DNA of 64,000 bases from Pisolithus tinctorius (GCA_024663395.1 JANFAH010000024.1:1-64000), one strand, 5' to 3'. Counted from the first letter of the stretch, positions 1-12,706 are shown. Program-made: numbers and translations. The notes: generated by a model not told the origin, from the sequence alone.

Positions 1-439
1 TTCTGTATGACCACTGGTAAACCACTGTATACCACGATGTTACATACCAAAGCCCTCCGGACAGGCTCCTGGACACATTTGGAGAGAGAGTGTGTGGTGT
101 CCATAGTTACGAAGTCTTTCAAACGAAAGCACTACAAGGAGGGAGTGTCTCTTATCGATGTAAGAGATCTGTTATCATCGATTGTGTGGCGGAATGAGAA
201 GCTGTATGGTAGTAGAGTTTTACGAATGAAACCATTGTGGGGAGGAAAAAGACCCGGAGGATAGGTGGGACGCATAATGAAGTAGCTGTGTACGGGGAGA
301 GCGGAACTGCATCCGGGTGTATCTCCACGTTCTAGTGAGGATTGTGGGCGCGTTCTGGGTCATTGCGACCAGTGCTAGTTGTGCCATGTTCTTTGGAAAA
401 GTAAGTTGACAGCCATCCCTTTATTGCATCTTCTCGGTG
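1..439. other. Left edge, no confident gene
   Basis: No reading frame here has convincing coding character or splice structure. A 258 nt open frame at 7-264 on the plus strand is not like any family I know and has no supporting context. Confidence 0.4.
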
Positions 440-3009
440 GGTTTACGAACCCACGGATTTAATATCTTGGCCGGACGTTTCAACTGCTTCCCACGCCACT
501 TGGCCGGTCATACATACCATAAGAGGAATATGTGGCTGTGCCCTGTAAACGGAGGAAGTCGGGTTTCCTTTTCCTGCTGGTTCTGAAGGACAATAGTCCG
601 TTCCCCGTGAGTCCCTCGTCAGCATTTTTAGGAATTGTTAGATCTGCTTGGGGAAGCCCAGAGGCCCAGAAAGGTGTATATTCGATGTCCCTTGGATCCT
701 ACAGCTTGTGGCCCAGTCACCTTGAGTCGACGCACAGATTCACAGTGGTCGCGGGCTGTGCTTGTACTGTGGAGTAAGCAGTATCGACGGAATCGCTGTA
801 CTTGTTCCTTATCGATCCCTCTTTAGCAGGTGTCAAATTCCAGCCGCAGTATTCCTGTGGTCGATACGCGTCCGGTAGGATGAGGCAATCGGCGAAAATC
901 AAAACGCGACGGAAGCTCGAGATGGACTCGAGAAACTCGTCGCGTCTGTTTTGAGTCCTGAGGATGCATAAATCCGGTTATGTTGCTGTCATAGTCATGC
1001 TGTCCCCCTGTCTGGCAAGCACTGTGCGTGTACGGCCCTGCTACGGGCACGCCGCCACACGACCTTACGTCCATTCTTTGTCGTGCCGACGTCGTTCTGG
1101 GGCAGTTATCGATACGTCGCTCCCGCCGCCCGTGTCTCTTCTTGTATTCATTCACTGAGTGGTCAAAGCGAGGGGCATCATCCTGGCTCTGCACTGCGGG
1201 GATGCCCTTACGACGCGTCGACAGCACTGCCTGCCCAGGGACTGTATTTTACTGGGTGAGATTCCTTAGGTGCCACTCCCTCCCTTTCTACCCCTCTGTT
1301 CAACCTGACCGACGTAGACGACGGTCTCAGACCCGCTGGACGGCGGCCTCTGCCTCTACGACGAGACCTGTGGTAACACGTGAATAGATGCGTGCGCGCC
1401 ACAATGAATCCACACGACGATGAAGTTAGATATTGGCGTGACCTCGCCATGCGGCGGGGACATGAGGGACTCGACCCCGATTACATTAACAGTGCTATCA
1501 GGGACATATACGAAAACAACTTTCGCCGCAGCGATCATGATATTCATCAAACCAGGCGATCTCGTACCCCGCATCCTCATCGTGCTTACACCCCTCACAT
1601 CCCTCGTGCTCATACCTCGCGCGGACATCGTGGCGACGAACCTCATCCCCGTGCCCAGAGTCAAACTCGTGCTCCATTCCTGAGACCAGTCCCACTCCCA
1701 GAAGAGGTGGTAACCCCTGTCATTCCCCCCAGTACCCCACGTGATCATCCGTCATCTACCTGGACAGGCTATCCCTACTCGGGAACCCAATTTCATCCGC
1801 TACCCCCCTCCGTATCTCCACCCACCCCCGTCTTTCCAACAACAGCCACACAGCTCGCATATACCCGCGTACCATCGAGTGACAGAGTTCAACTCTGCCC
1901 GTCCTTCGCACACACACCAGCCACCTTTGAATGAAGGAATTCGGATCAATCCGGGTACGTGGGTTTAACTCTACAGCTTTTGACGCCACATATTCTTGGC
2001 AATTGTAGAACCAATGCTATCGAATTACCAAGCACCATGGCATCCGCCATTCGACCATAACACGCCAGGGACGTCGCAAGTACCGCAAGCCCCCCCTGCA
2101 CCCACCTCCGGGCTATATGCGTTCCATATTCCTGCTCATTCACTACCCTACCCACGCCTATACCCCTATGTGCCAGCGGGAACGTTCCGGACCGGAAATA
2201 CCAGATATGGACAAACGCCCGGATCTGCACCTGCACCGCCCCCTGCCTCAGCGCCGGTGCAGCAACCACCTGGTCCGTACACGGCAGGCTATGTATTGGG
2301 TGGATGGCCTCTTTCTGGTCCATCTCCGTGGTTGCCTCCGTTGGCACCGGGCGTTGCACCCGGTTCAGAGAGCGTCCCCCAATGGAGTCCTGGGACATGG
2401 CCACCTTTACCCTGGCCCACTGACGTTCCTGTCCGACTAGCCCCATGGCTCATTCCCAACCCGGTAAACCCGGGTGTTCCCCAAATAGAATGGGATGTGA
2501 GTACACATCCCACGACAGCTCGACGTGTCACCGGTGCACACATTATCCTACCCTTGGACTCGGGAGGGGGTGGGAGCACGGGCACTGGAATAGATCGCGA
2601 ACCAGCGACACTACCTCCGTCCGAGAGAATAATTGTGCTATGTGACGTTGGCTGGATCAGCCAACTCTGGGGCCCGATCGTCATCGAACGACCGGGAGGA
2701 AGAGTCACGATTCGTGACCTTCTCGAACGTATATATGCGTTCTTCCAAACACACCTTACAGCTGCCGAAGTCGAACATATCTCCTCTCTAGAACCAAACA
2801 ATTATGGTTTACTAGTAGACGCTTACCAGAGGAGGACGACGCAGAGACGTTTGGGTGTGTTGAGAGATTGGGAATGGAGGGAGGGGATGCGACGGGTGGA
2901 TTGTCTTGGGGATCGGAGGTGGTGGTGGGGGGTGTGGGTGACCTATAATTCAGATGAGACGTGGCATTTAAATTTGGGATTCATGAACCCTGCACACCGG
3001 AATACATAA
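440..3009 (+). repeat. Inverted duplication, arm 1
   Basis: This arm matches the reverse complement of about 7953-10430 along its whole length, with many substitutions and small indels. Landmarks shared in order are a block near 510-560 (opposite ~10370), a block near 745-870 (opposite ~10080-10190), the segment 1150-1330 upstream of the gene, and the DUF6699 gene. The divergence, visible by eye in coding and noncoding parts, shows an old duplication rather than an assembly artefact. Confidence 0.75.
1404..3009 (+). pseudogene. DUF6699-type gene, copy 1 (frameshifted)
   Basis: This is a paralogue of the intact minus-strand gene at 7953-9575. The N-terminal part is rich in Pro, His, Arg and Tyr. 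The C-terminal ~140 residues (about 2610-3000) carry the DUF6699-like pattern: a WGPIVIERPGGRVTIRDLL block, a helix ending in AYQRR, then RRVDCLG, then a Trp-rich strand. An intron is predicted at 1955-2008 (54 nt, GTACGT donor, TTGTAG acceptor), at the same place as in copy 2. The frame changes between about 1780 and 1808, near a run of six C (1803-1808): codons before it are in one frame and codons after it one base later. That is one extra base, so the copy is broken or the homopolymer was misread. The function of DUF6699 proteins is unknown. Confidence 0.7.
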
Positions 3010-3239
3010 CCGGTACTTTCATGGGGGTGCATGCGTACCCGTGCTATCATCTGTGTTGAGCATACACCACGATTTGCCAGGTACGTCATCAGACTTTCAA
3101 GCATGAGCGGGGACAACTGACAAAAATATTAATCAAGGTGCATATGAGCACTGCACAGTCGTCACGCGAACAGGTTGAGCTTCTCGCAGGTTGATGAACT
3201 TATTGATGTGACAACCCGCGAGCGGTAGCGATTGAAGGT

Positions 3240-4449
3240 ATGCTGTCGGTGAAGCAAGCCCTGGGCGGGAATGAAAACGCACATGATAATAATTTTACAG
3301 ATCACCGGATGTCGTACACCATTTTGTACATCACTTTTGTCGTACATCATGGTCGTTCAAATCGCCATGAGGTTATATTCTCTTGCTGGAACTGGCACTG
3401 TGTTCCTCATGTTGGAGAAAATTCTGAGGTTACGTACATATACCTCCCCGATTCTTCCTGTATAGCGGAACGCGACCGTCATCATAAGCGGAAGTGGTCA
3501 TTATGGGAGATATGGAACAACCGTACGGTATATGCTGGAGCTGAACAGACTTTGATGTCTCCAGAAGGGATAATGGGGAAGAACGGTGAGAGAAGCACGA
3601 GGGAACTAATAGGGCAACATATGCATTTGCAAGGTGTGGAAGTTGTTCTGCTTAGTCTCGATAGCCAAATCAGATGTACCATCTGGATTCCCTATGAGCG
3701 CGAGTGAGTGGCATAAATGCCTGGACGGGCGTCCTTGGCACACGTTGTATGCAGAGCTTAGAGCAAGGTAGGTCGAATATGGGAAGAGGAAGCTTCTCTG
3801 GATCCGGCGTTGAAAAAGGTCACAGAATCCGTGCCCTTTACAACACTGGATTCAGGGGCTATTGACTCATCATAGTCCGACGCAACGCGAGAAAGGTATC
3901 GATACTTACTTTTGGTCTTTCAGGGCTGGAGTGTGAAGTATTCGATTGACATCACGCACCGTACTTTTTGAGGTCCAGAGGTCAAAGCATCCGTCTCAAT
4001 TCTGACATAGGAATAACACACTTCTGCTCCTGGCGAACGAACACCGCACAAACTCAGTTGAGCCACTCTGGTCCCCACAGGTGACGGGTTCACCTTTGAA
4101 ATATCATATCTTGAGTAGGAGGAAAAAGAGTTCAACGTCGCTACCGTGCCCGTTCCCATGCCCGTGGTGGACGCTGCTAATGAAGTCCTCGGACTGTTCA
4201 GAAATCACTGAGAAAATACACTTATCCACGGATCGTTTTCAATTGCACGGACGTATGCAAGGTGTCGATGACGTTTGTGAAGCCATCGAAGCGTTGCATT
4301 ACGTCAGTGCTATTTGGCGTGTTGTCGATAAAGAAATAGAATACAAGAGCATTAATATTTGTGGACTGGCTGAATGCACCGACTGGCCGATTCAGTGCAT
4401 CTGCGAGTCGCTCGGTAGCGAGCGAAGAGCCAATGGCTGTCTTATGTAA
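3240..4449 (+). pseudogene. Possible decayed or multi-exon gene, unrecognised
   Basis: Several stretches have coding-like composition, but no continuous model could be built. There is an open frame at 3240-3707 ending in a possible GTGAGT donor. After a CCCCACAG acceptor near 4080, a frame encodes an acidic stretch interrupted by TAG. Another frame at about 4190-4449 starts near a RMQGVDDV-like segment. I do not recognise the family. It could be a real gene with unusual introns or a remnant. Confidence 0.25.
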
Positions 4450-4616
4450 GTTGAAGGTGCGATCAACATCGCTGTGTTGAATTACGTAATCATCAGGTTA
4501 GACAAAGTTGCACGTAGCCTTTGGTAGTGTACAGTGACCATGGAAAATTATCCAACAGAACAACATCGTTTCAACTAAGTATATTCACATTCACCGTGCT
4601 CTTCCCCACCTTCAAG

Positions 4617-6868
4617 TTAAATATCACGCATCACTCGTTCTTCCAACCATGCACGATTGACGTCATCCCAAACGACAATGGGAACCTTCACCTGCCCGGC
4701 AGCGATGTTGTTGGTCCTGATCTTCCACTCTCTGAATCCCCAAAGGTACCCGGTCTGAGCACCCTAACAGCCGGGACGCCGATTTTCCCGGATTGACTGT
4801 CTCGAAGGTAATTCTCGTTGAGCTTCTGGAGTTCATCGTGCAATGCAGCAGGCGTGGCAGCACTGTCTTTTCCTTGGAGAGGAAGGTACATATCAGTCTG
4901 AGTATAATCTAGAGCGTTCCACAAGACTTACCAAGATTTCCCTGTAGTTCCACAAAGAAAGCATACCGACCAACGCTCTCACGGTAATCAGTGCAAACAC
5001 AGAATTCAGACACTCCTCCCAGAAGGTCTGACGTCGTATCGATGACACTACGCAGCTGCGTCTCTGTTGTCACCTCGTTTGCAATTCGGATATGCATGCT
5101 AAAAATGATAACCCATCTTGAATAGTCGTTACACCAATATTGCAGAATACTTACTTTCGGCGCTACAGAATGGAGACGATCAAAAAAAAACGGATAGACT
5201 GGAAAATCTAGGAAACATACCTCGATATATCTGACGAGAGGCTGCCCATCGCGAGGATCAAATCCAACGACGTTGACAACATCGCCCAGGCGGTACCGCC
5301 AGAACCCGTCTCTCGTCGTGAGAACCACTTCGTACTTCTTACCCAGTTCGACGTTCCACTGGTACAAGGGTCAGCATTAGTCACACGTGCACAAGCCTGT
5401 GGCAGGAGTACCGTTTGGGCAAGATATTTCGACTCCTCAGGCTCGTCCACAGGTAAGAACTCGATTACGTCGTCGGAACCCACGATCTTGTATAGATTGA
5501 GGTCCGTTGGGTCATATGCCAGGGCAAGGAATGCTTCACTACTAGCAATACTCAAAGTTTGGAGAGACACATCAGGTCCAATGTAGTGCCTAATCTAGTT
5601 ATGGGTGTCAGAAGCCGTGCATCTAAGAAATGGGGGCGAGAGGTAATACCTCTGGGATGACAGTGGCGAATGGACCGCTGGCAGTTGCCAGGATGGCACG
5701 TAACTCTGGCCAAATCTGTCGGAACCATCCCGGGGTTCCAGTCGCCCTTCCGATCTCCCGCAGCTCCCCCGCCCGATCGGGATTAGGTTTAAGGAAACGC
5801 TGTCGATCAAAGAGTTAGCATCATTGGAACCTCGTATGCAATCTTGCCGACCAACCTGAAGGTTGTCCTTCACTTGTTCAATGCCTTCAAGGTCCGGGAT
5901 TATACCGGTTTCGATGCAATGAATGAAGTCATCCCAGTGGTCATGTATAGCACGACATAGGTCCCTGCACGTAGTGGTGAACAAGGTATTGATGGTCTCG
6001 AGCTTGGGCTCCACCAAGGCAAAGAGAGCATGCATGAACAAGAAAGACTTGTAATTTGGGATGAAGGAGACAGCGAGGGGCGACGAGCAATTGGGAACTG
6101 CAGGCGAGGATGGATCACTCAGACGCTATGCAGACGCAGAACTCATATACTCACCCTTTATGGTAGAGTAGATAGCGTCCCTCTCGACCACCTGGTAAGT
6201 GAATGTTGTCAGCACATGCTAGAAAAGTCTGCTCTGTCAACACGACATACCATATTATTGCTCACCCGAATGACGCCGCTTGTCATCAGGCACACAGGAA
6301 TCTGTCCGTCCATATTTCCGTCCTCATCCAGCGGAGCCACGACCTGCCGGTATCCCAGAGAATACATGATGCAGTTCTTGCCCCCGCTCTTGCTCGTCGG
6401 GTTCGACATTTTCATCGCCTCGGACGTGGACATCGACATATGGTCCGGGTGGCGGTACTTTGGGAAGTGCTTCGTTGCACCACCTGAAGTGCCGGAGGAG
6501 TGCGCAATGAAGCAGGGAAGTCCGGGGGCCATGAGGTTCTCTACCGAGGACTTTTTGCATGGCTGCTCGAAGAAACGCGAGATAAAGGGAAGGTAGTCCT
6601 CGTAGACACTCAATGCCACGTTATTGTGATAGACCTCGAACAACTCTTTGGCGGAGCAAGTCTGGTCAACTGCCTGCAGTAAACCATTGCTACTACCATC
6701 GGTGAGATGAAGCGCAGACCGAAACCGTGAAAGAACGTCGGATTCCTTGAAGTAGGTAGTAGCAGAGTTGGTCTTGACGAGGTACGAAAGCACGTCCAGC
6801 GCGCGTCCGCGGAGCTGCTCAGCAAGCTCGGGGGTGAGTGAGGTAATGGGTACGGGTGGTCTATCCAT
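4617..6868 (-). CDS. GH3-family protein (acyl-acid amido synthetase-like)
   Basis: GH3 enzymes adenylate small carboxylic acids and couple them to amino acids; plant members act on auxin and jasmonate, while fungal substrates are unknown. Nine exons are predicted on the minus strand: 6868-6251, 6191-6155, 6097-5856, 5799-5650, 5594-5412, 5358-5221, 5162-5155, 5098-4932 and 4872-4617, about 600 codons. All introns are 53-59 nt and the phases join. The SSGTSGG nucleotide-binding motif lies at residues 124-130, and exon 6 carries FWRYRLGDVV, a GH3 hallmark. Exon 7 is only 8 nt. In the last exon the frame shifts by one base near 4735, after the RPGTFGD segment. The next frame carries the expected GQVKVPIVVWDD C-terminal block and stops at 4617-4619. 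Without the shift the protein ends at 4688. The shift may be a sequencing error or a recent lesion. Confidence 0.85.
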
Positions 6869-7952
6869 CTAGGACGATATAACAGAGATCAAGTGGAGGG
6901 GTAAAAAAAGACGAAAGGACTTGGAGTGGTTGGTGTGATTGCTTCCCCCATGACCAGTCCATGGTCATTTTATAACAACCAGGTAGATCGACAAGGCTAT
7001 ACAACCTGCACCCGTTGAAGAGTCGGAGTCTCTGTGGCTGCCATCCATGGCTGTGATCTGTTGCTGTCTGATGCAACTCTCATGGACTGAGGCGACATTG
7101 AATCACTGCAACCTTCACGAATATATTGAATTGAATGGGAACTACCGATCAACGGTCATATTTTGGTACGTAACCGCCCTGTGGCGGTAGTGCTATAATT
7201 AGCACCAATATATTCCTGTTCTATTTTTACTTCAAGGCAATGGCCGTAAATATTGTGATTTCGTCGTAAAATGTTTCCGCCGTACTCGCAGGCACTGCAT
7301 AGCCTGGGCAGTACAACATATAAATAACTGAGCTGGAGGCTCTCTCTGATGCGATCAGCAGTGTACAGAGAAGCGGTAGTGTGCACCGTAATGATAACAT
7401 ACGGCGATGCCATCGAAATTCCGAGTCAGTGAGTTTGTCATTAGAAGATAAGGAGAAAGAACTAAGGTAGCAGTTGCTATCAGGCCCTTTGCATATGGTT
7501 GGTCGCCCCGCATCCATGACGAATTAGCGAAGTATACATATACGTAATATCAGAATTTTTACTGAGATAGGGCTGCGCTGTGACAGCTCCCAGCCATAAG
7601 AAAAAAATAGAATACAGCCGTGTGGAGATTGAATATTGAATCCGATCACTGGATGATCATATCAGACTTGCGCGACAAATGCGATGTACCGCACTGGTAC
7701 AAAACGGCGTTCCAAAGTTGATGATCTGTGGAAATGTATTGTAATGCGCGTTCACGTTCCCCCTCGTTTCCGAAATTAGCCGCCAGGGGCGGCTGATCAT
7801 TCGCACCCTAGCTGATGTTGTTGTCAGTTCCCCACTATGTATCCTGAGAGTCTGATACAGCAGTACCTGGCATATCATATGAAAGCACCGGTCATATATT
7901 TCAGTGAGGAAGGTTCACTAGTCCCAGATTTTTTTTTTTAAATATCATTGCT
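6869..7952. other. Intergenic region, nothing certain
   Basis: This is the upstream region of the GH3 gene and the downstream flank of DUF6699 copy 2. Short minus-strand open frames at 7156-7517 overlap each other and include a possible small intron, but nothing in them is recognisable. An A/T-rich tract lies near 7929-7945. Confidence 0.4.
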
Positions 7953-9575
7953 TTAAGTGCGTGATGGTCTAGTGACCCTTATACTATCGCGGTTTAAGCT
8001 AAGTCCCAGATTTAACTGCCATGTGCCATTCGGGTTATGTGTTACCCAGGCACCCCACCACCGCCTTCCATCCCCAAGACAATCCACCCTCCTTATCCCA
8101 TCCCTCCCATCCCGATCTCTTGGTACTCCAGACGGCCTTTGTGCCACCCTCCTCTGATAAGCAGCTAGTGGTAAACGATAATATTCTGGCCCGAGAGAGG
8201 AGATATAGGCCACTTCTGCACGTGAAAGGTGCATCTGGAAGAAGATGTAGATACCTTCTAGAAGGTCACCAATCGTGACTCTTCCGCCCGGTCGTTCGAT
8301 GACGATTGGGCCCCAGAATCTGTTTATCGAGCTAACATCACATAGCACAAAAAGCTTGTCAGATGCAGGCGAGGTCGCTGGTTCTTGGCCTATTCCAGCG
8401 CTCATGCTCCCACCCCCTGACGAGTCCAGGGGAAGAATAACATGCGCACCAGTGAACCATCGGGCTGTTGCGGGATGCGTACCCAGATCCCATTCTATCT
8501 GGGGAACATTGGGATCTATGGGGTTTGGAGCAAGCCATGGGGAGAGTTGGATGGGAACCTCAGTGGCCCGTGGTACTGGTGGCCAGGTGCCTGGATTCCA
8601 ATGCGGGACCCTACCAGAGCCAGGTGTAACGGCCGGTGCCCATGTGGGCCGCCATGAGGATGGACTAGAGAGGAGCCACCCACTCCATAGACGGGCTTCC
8701 GTGTAGGTATCAGGTGGTTGTTGCACTGGCGGCACAGCCCCTTGTTGTGCTGACGCGGGTTCTTGCCCAGACACGGTATCTCCGGCCCAGAAGGTATCCG
8801 CTGGCACATCGAGGTAGGGTAGTGGACGAAGAGGAAAACGGAATGCATATAATCCGGGGGTGGTTGCAGGACTTCGTTGTAGTGTTCGCCACGTTTCTGA
8901 GGTGTCGCGGGCGAACGGCGGACTCCATTGTATATAGTGAATTAATAGCGTTGGTTCTGTAACCCATATTAGGATATGTGGCGTCGAAAGCTGGAGGAAC
9001 TGGACCCACGTACCTGGATTAATCTGAATACCTTCATTCAAGAATGGCGGGAAAGAGTGGTGGGGACCGTGTGAAGGATAGGGGTCGAATTCCGTTGTTC
9101 GATGGTATGTGGGTGTATGTGAGTTGTGTGGCTGTTCCTGATAAGGTGGAGGCGAGCGATGATAAGGAGGTTGTTGTAGCGAATTAGATTCGATTCCTGA
9201 GGAGGAATATCTTGTCCGGGTATTATGTGGGAGCTGATCACGTGTCGTACTAGAGGGAGTGACAGGGGTCAACACCTCTTCTGGAGATGTGACTGGTCGA
9301 CGGGATTGTGTACGAGTTTGGGTCGGGGCGCGAGGATAAGCTTCATTTCCATACGTGCCATGCGAGGTACCGGCGTGAGGGATATGCGGGGGATGAGCAT
9401 GAGGAGGATGCGGGGTACGAGAGCGCCTGGTTTGACGAATATCGCCATCGCCGGGGAGGAGATCATGTTCATATATGTCTCTTATAGCATTTTCAATGTA
9501 GTCGGGGTCAAGGCTTTCGTGTCCCCGCTGCATCGCGAGGTTGCGCCAATATCTAAGCTCGTCGCGCGGGCTCAT
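7953..9575 (-). CDS. DUF6699-type protein, copy 2
   Basis: The frame is open over 540 codons. By comparison with copy 1, a 57 nt intron is predicted at 8957-9013 (GTACGT donor, CCTAAT branch site, GTTACAG acceptor). It is a multiple of three and lacks stops, so retention would also leave the frame open; splicing gives about 521 residues. The N-terminal half is low complexity (Pro, His, Ser, Tyr, Arg). The C-terminal ~150 residues match the DUF6699 pattern: a WGPIVIERPGGRVTIGDLL block, AYQRR, RRVDCLGDG and a Trp-rich end. The start at 9575 matches the corresponding Met of copy 1. The biochemical role of the family is unknown. Confidence 0.72.
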   Translation of the reverse strand: MSPRDELRYWRNLAMQRGHESLDPDYIENAIRDIYEHDLLPGDGDIRQTRRSRTPHPPHAHPPHIPHAGTSHGTYGNEAYPRAPTQTRTQSRRPVTSPEEVLTPVTPSSTTRDQLPHNTRTRYSSSGIESNSLQQPPYHRSPPPYQEQPHNSHTPTYHRTTEFDPYPSHGPHHSFPPFLNEGIQINPGTWVQFLQLSTPHILIWVTEPTLLIHYIQWSPPFARDTSETWRTLQRSPATTPGLYAFRFPLRPLPYLDVPADTFWAGDTVSGQEPASAQQGAVPPVQQPPDTYTEARLWSGWLLSSPSSWRPTWAPAVTPGSGRVPHWNPGTWPPVPRATEVPIQLSPWLAPNPIDPNVPQIEWDLGTHPATARWFTGAHVILPLDSSGGGSMSAGIGQEPATSPASDKLFVLCDVSSINRFWGPIVIERPGGRVTIGDLLEGIYIFFQMHLSRAEVAYISSLGPEYYRLPLAAYQRRVAQRPSGVPRDRDGRDGIRRVDCLGDGRRWWGAWVTHNPNGTWQLNLGLSLNRDSIRVTRPSRT

Positions 9576-9963
9576 TGCAGCGAGAACGTATCAATTTGCG
9601 AGTTACCAATTAGCCTTGTCGTGGAAGACGCCGCCCACGTCGGTCTGGTTGAGCAGAGGTAGAAAGGGAGAAAGGGAATGAGTAACACTCAAAAAATCGC
9701 CGCGACAATTCATAGTAAAATACAATCCCTGGGCAGGCAGTGCTGTCAAAGCGTTGTAAGGGCATCCCTGCAGTACAGAGCCAGGATGATGACTCCTCAG
9801 TGATTGAAGACAATAGACACGGTGGGCGCGAGCGACGTACTGCTGGACGGCTTCGGTACAAGAAAGAATGACAGAGGGAAGGCAGTATGACGACGCGTGG
9901 TGAGCCCACACACAATGCTTCTAGACGGGGAACAGCATGGCAAGGACAACAACATAACCAGAA

Positions 9964-10314
9964 TTATACATCCCTAGGACTCAAAGCGGGCGCATCGAGT
10001 TTCTCGAATATTTTTCGATCGTTTATCGCGTCTCGAATTTCGTCGATTGCCTCACCCATTAAGTCGCGTGGACCACAGGAATACTGCAGCTTGGAATTGA
10101 CACCTACTAAAAAGAGACCCCGGGGGATAAAGAACAAGAGCAGCGATTGCGTTGATACGGTGTACACACCTATAGCACAGCCTATGATCGCTGAATCTGT
10201 GCGATGGGACGATGTGACTGAGCCACGAGCTCTGGAGTCCACAGCAAGCCAATCAGAGTACATTTTCTGACCTTCCAAGTCGCCCACAGAGAGATTTAAA
10301 CGGAAAATATACAT
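9964..10314 (-). pseudogene. Remnant of a gene upstream of DUF6699 copy 2
   Basis: The open frame has a hydrophobic stretch followed by a charged segment (DEIRDAINDRK) and looks partly coding. Arm 1 carries the homologous DNA at about 700-960, but there the frame is broken. Coding-like minus-strand segments continue at about 10300-10500 and 10530-10760, so this may be the end of a larger decayed gene. I do not recognise the family. Confidence 0.3.
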
Positions 10315-10430
10315 GAGGTTGTTTCACCCTGAATCAGCATCCGTTTTACTTCACACAGCCGTTTGTTCCTCTTATGGTATGTGTGCAAGACAGCCAAAAC
10401 CGAGGCAGGTTGTTTGGAGGTAAGCGATAA

Positions 10431-12706
10431 GTAGTTGTCCAAGAGAATATATCCATCGGTTTGGCAGTGATTCAACACTGAACACCATGCCATCATCCCC
10501 ACTAACACGGATGCACGCGGATGATAGTATTACAAACGTAAGTATTTAGCATCGTGGTATAGTTTTCCACGTCACCGAGTCTTCTGTAGGAGACGTCCCC
10601 CGATCGTGCGATTGGCTTACCCTTGGTGATATCAGGAACCCCAGGCTCGTCGAGTACATCCTTGCAAACGTGTACATACTTTACAAGCGCGAAGATCAGT
10701 GTCCTAGTGACCTCTCCACTGACTGGATGAATGATATCGATCGCTTGGAAGAGCTGCACGCATTTTCAGGAAGTGAGAGGAATGTATCATGCTCAAGTCG
10801 TGATCTCCTCGCATTTAGGCCACCCCTCACACTTGTGGGGGTGGCTTTGATACCCGGAGTGCTAATACTACATCGGCAGCGGGTCGTGGGGTTACCTGAA
10901 CGACGCATAATGTTGGGGTTAACTGAGACCTGTATGCAACATGTGTGCTTGCCATGTCAAACCAACTTCCATAATGCAGATTAGCGTATGAACGGGGTGG
11001 ATTACCTCCGGGACATGATGAACTACTTGAAAGGCGCAAGATTCTCAGCCGCTGCGCCTGCGCTTGTACATATGAGTGGCGGATGAGTCTCTAGCAAACG
11101 GGGAGTACCATGAGTGACGTCGTCGGAGGCACACAGGATCACGTGGGTGTACCGGTCTTACGGGACTGAAACAAATGAATCGGCCGGGAATGGATGTGAG
11201 GTGCGCGAGAAGGTGGATGTGAGATCGGCGTCTGCTGGAGAATAAATTTGCCTTCCCCACCGGTCCGCCATTCCCGGTGACTGTTTTAGACGCTCCGCCT
11301 TGAATTGGGGATCATGGCTTAATACTTCTGTCAGACGTTAAGTTCTATCTACGCACACCCGGCTGTTGTGAGGCTAGCTGAAATGAAAAGAGAGCGCGTT
11401 CTATGTCCGAGTGGTGAACTTTACTCGAGAGTACTGAGTGCACAACGATGGATATGGTGTGATGACAAGGACGCTGAGGGGACATAGGAACTAATTGCAG
11501 GATGTGGCCAGGAAAGGGTGTCCTGTGAAGCAATTGGGTTATCTGGTCGATCACTCGCCTATGAGCATGGTAGTTCGTATTAGTTTGACTACAGCTTTTG
11601 TCACTTTGTTGCTCTTGATGGTGGAAGAGATGCGAAGTAGTTTGTCGTCGTCGGGGACGATTTTCTCAAACAGATTATCGTCATAATCGAGTGAAAAAGT
11701 GACAACCGTGCGAATTGGTATGACTCAGTCTCGGAACATCCAGTACCGAGAGTCAAGACGGGCCGCTCCTCCTATATTCCGACTACTGCTATGATAGCAT
11801 GTCCACGAGGGTCGTTACCGTATGTCATAGAATTAGTCCTTCAAGCAGTCCTTTGGCTGTATCAAGACTGTGAAGCGTGATCATAAGTCTTCCAGACATT
11901 CCACGGGGGCGAAGATGAACTGCGCTCAGACAAAAAATTGGTGAACCGTTGGAAGAGCTGCTTCCTGCACGGAAGCCAAGAGTTTGGTAGACGCGAAGAA
12001 ATGCCTCCGATAGAAGTAATCGTATGGAAAAGAAGACTCGCTGTAATATGTATGTGATGTAGGAGAGTCCAGTTGCGATAATGCGAGTACCCAGACACCG
12101 TAAGGTCTCATGGATACCAACGAATGAAGCGGGACAGCCGATGACACGAACGGTCGCCACTTAGTTTCTTTCGATAAAATGCTGAGGCTCCTCTGCACAT
12201 CCACCCTTTTTGTCGGTCTCTGTCTGGGAGTGTGGAGGCTAGTCCTGTGAGTCGTAAAACAACACTAGGCAGGAATCAACAACTCATCAGTGCAAGCCGT
12301 TCTGCTACATGGAGTCTTGGACCACGGTTAATTGATCTGTGGTAGTCTCTTCTCTTGAAAAGCCAAGTTCCTCCGATTGGTTGTTGAGACGATAAGTAGT
12401 AGGAAAGACGCCACAGAATACCTTAGTGATTTGACGGTAGTCCTGATTCCCGTGAAGTGGACTTCAAAGAGTTGCCTTTGGTAAGTACATACTACGTTTT
12501 GAGAGTTGGATATATTGCAGGTCATGAGTTATGGTGATGAAAGTTTGGGAGAACTCATCTCAGCGTGCAGCCCAGCTTATCGATGGGCGCTTGCAAGTCG
12601 CCGCGCAGTGTGGTCCACGCCCTTTCCACTCGTCCACTCCCATCCCCCCGAAATCATACGCTTACTGCTCTCCATAGAATCTAAGATCCTCGCCTTTTCA
12701 TTATTT
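10431..12706. other. Region without a confident gene
   Basis: Short open frames occur on both strands. Minus-strand pieces at 10502-10759 and at 11830-12204 look weakly coding, the latter with a possible 58 nt intron. None is recognisable and no complete gene model could be built. The last few hundred bases are presumably the promoter of the G-domain gene that starts at 12707. Confidence 0.35.

Larger units (their letters stand above)
7953..10430 (-). repeat. Inverted duplication, arm 2
   Basis: This is the partner of 440-3009 in inverted orientation. The homology covers the DUF6699 gene, about 300 bp upstream of it and a further upstream segment to about 10430. The GH3 gene lies in the unique spacer between the two arms. 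Confidence 0.75.

Noticed and set aside
1996..3009. Second half of DUF6699 copy 1 as an independent gene
   Set aside because: Comparison with copy 2 shows that it is the second exon of one gene, joined across a 54 nt intron.
4688..4924. GH3 protein ending at the TGA at 4688
   Set aside because: The conserved GH3-like C-terminal block continues in the next frame to 4617, so a one-base shift is the better explanation.
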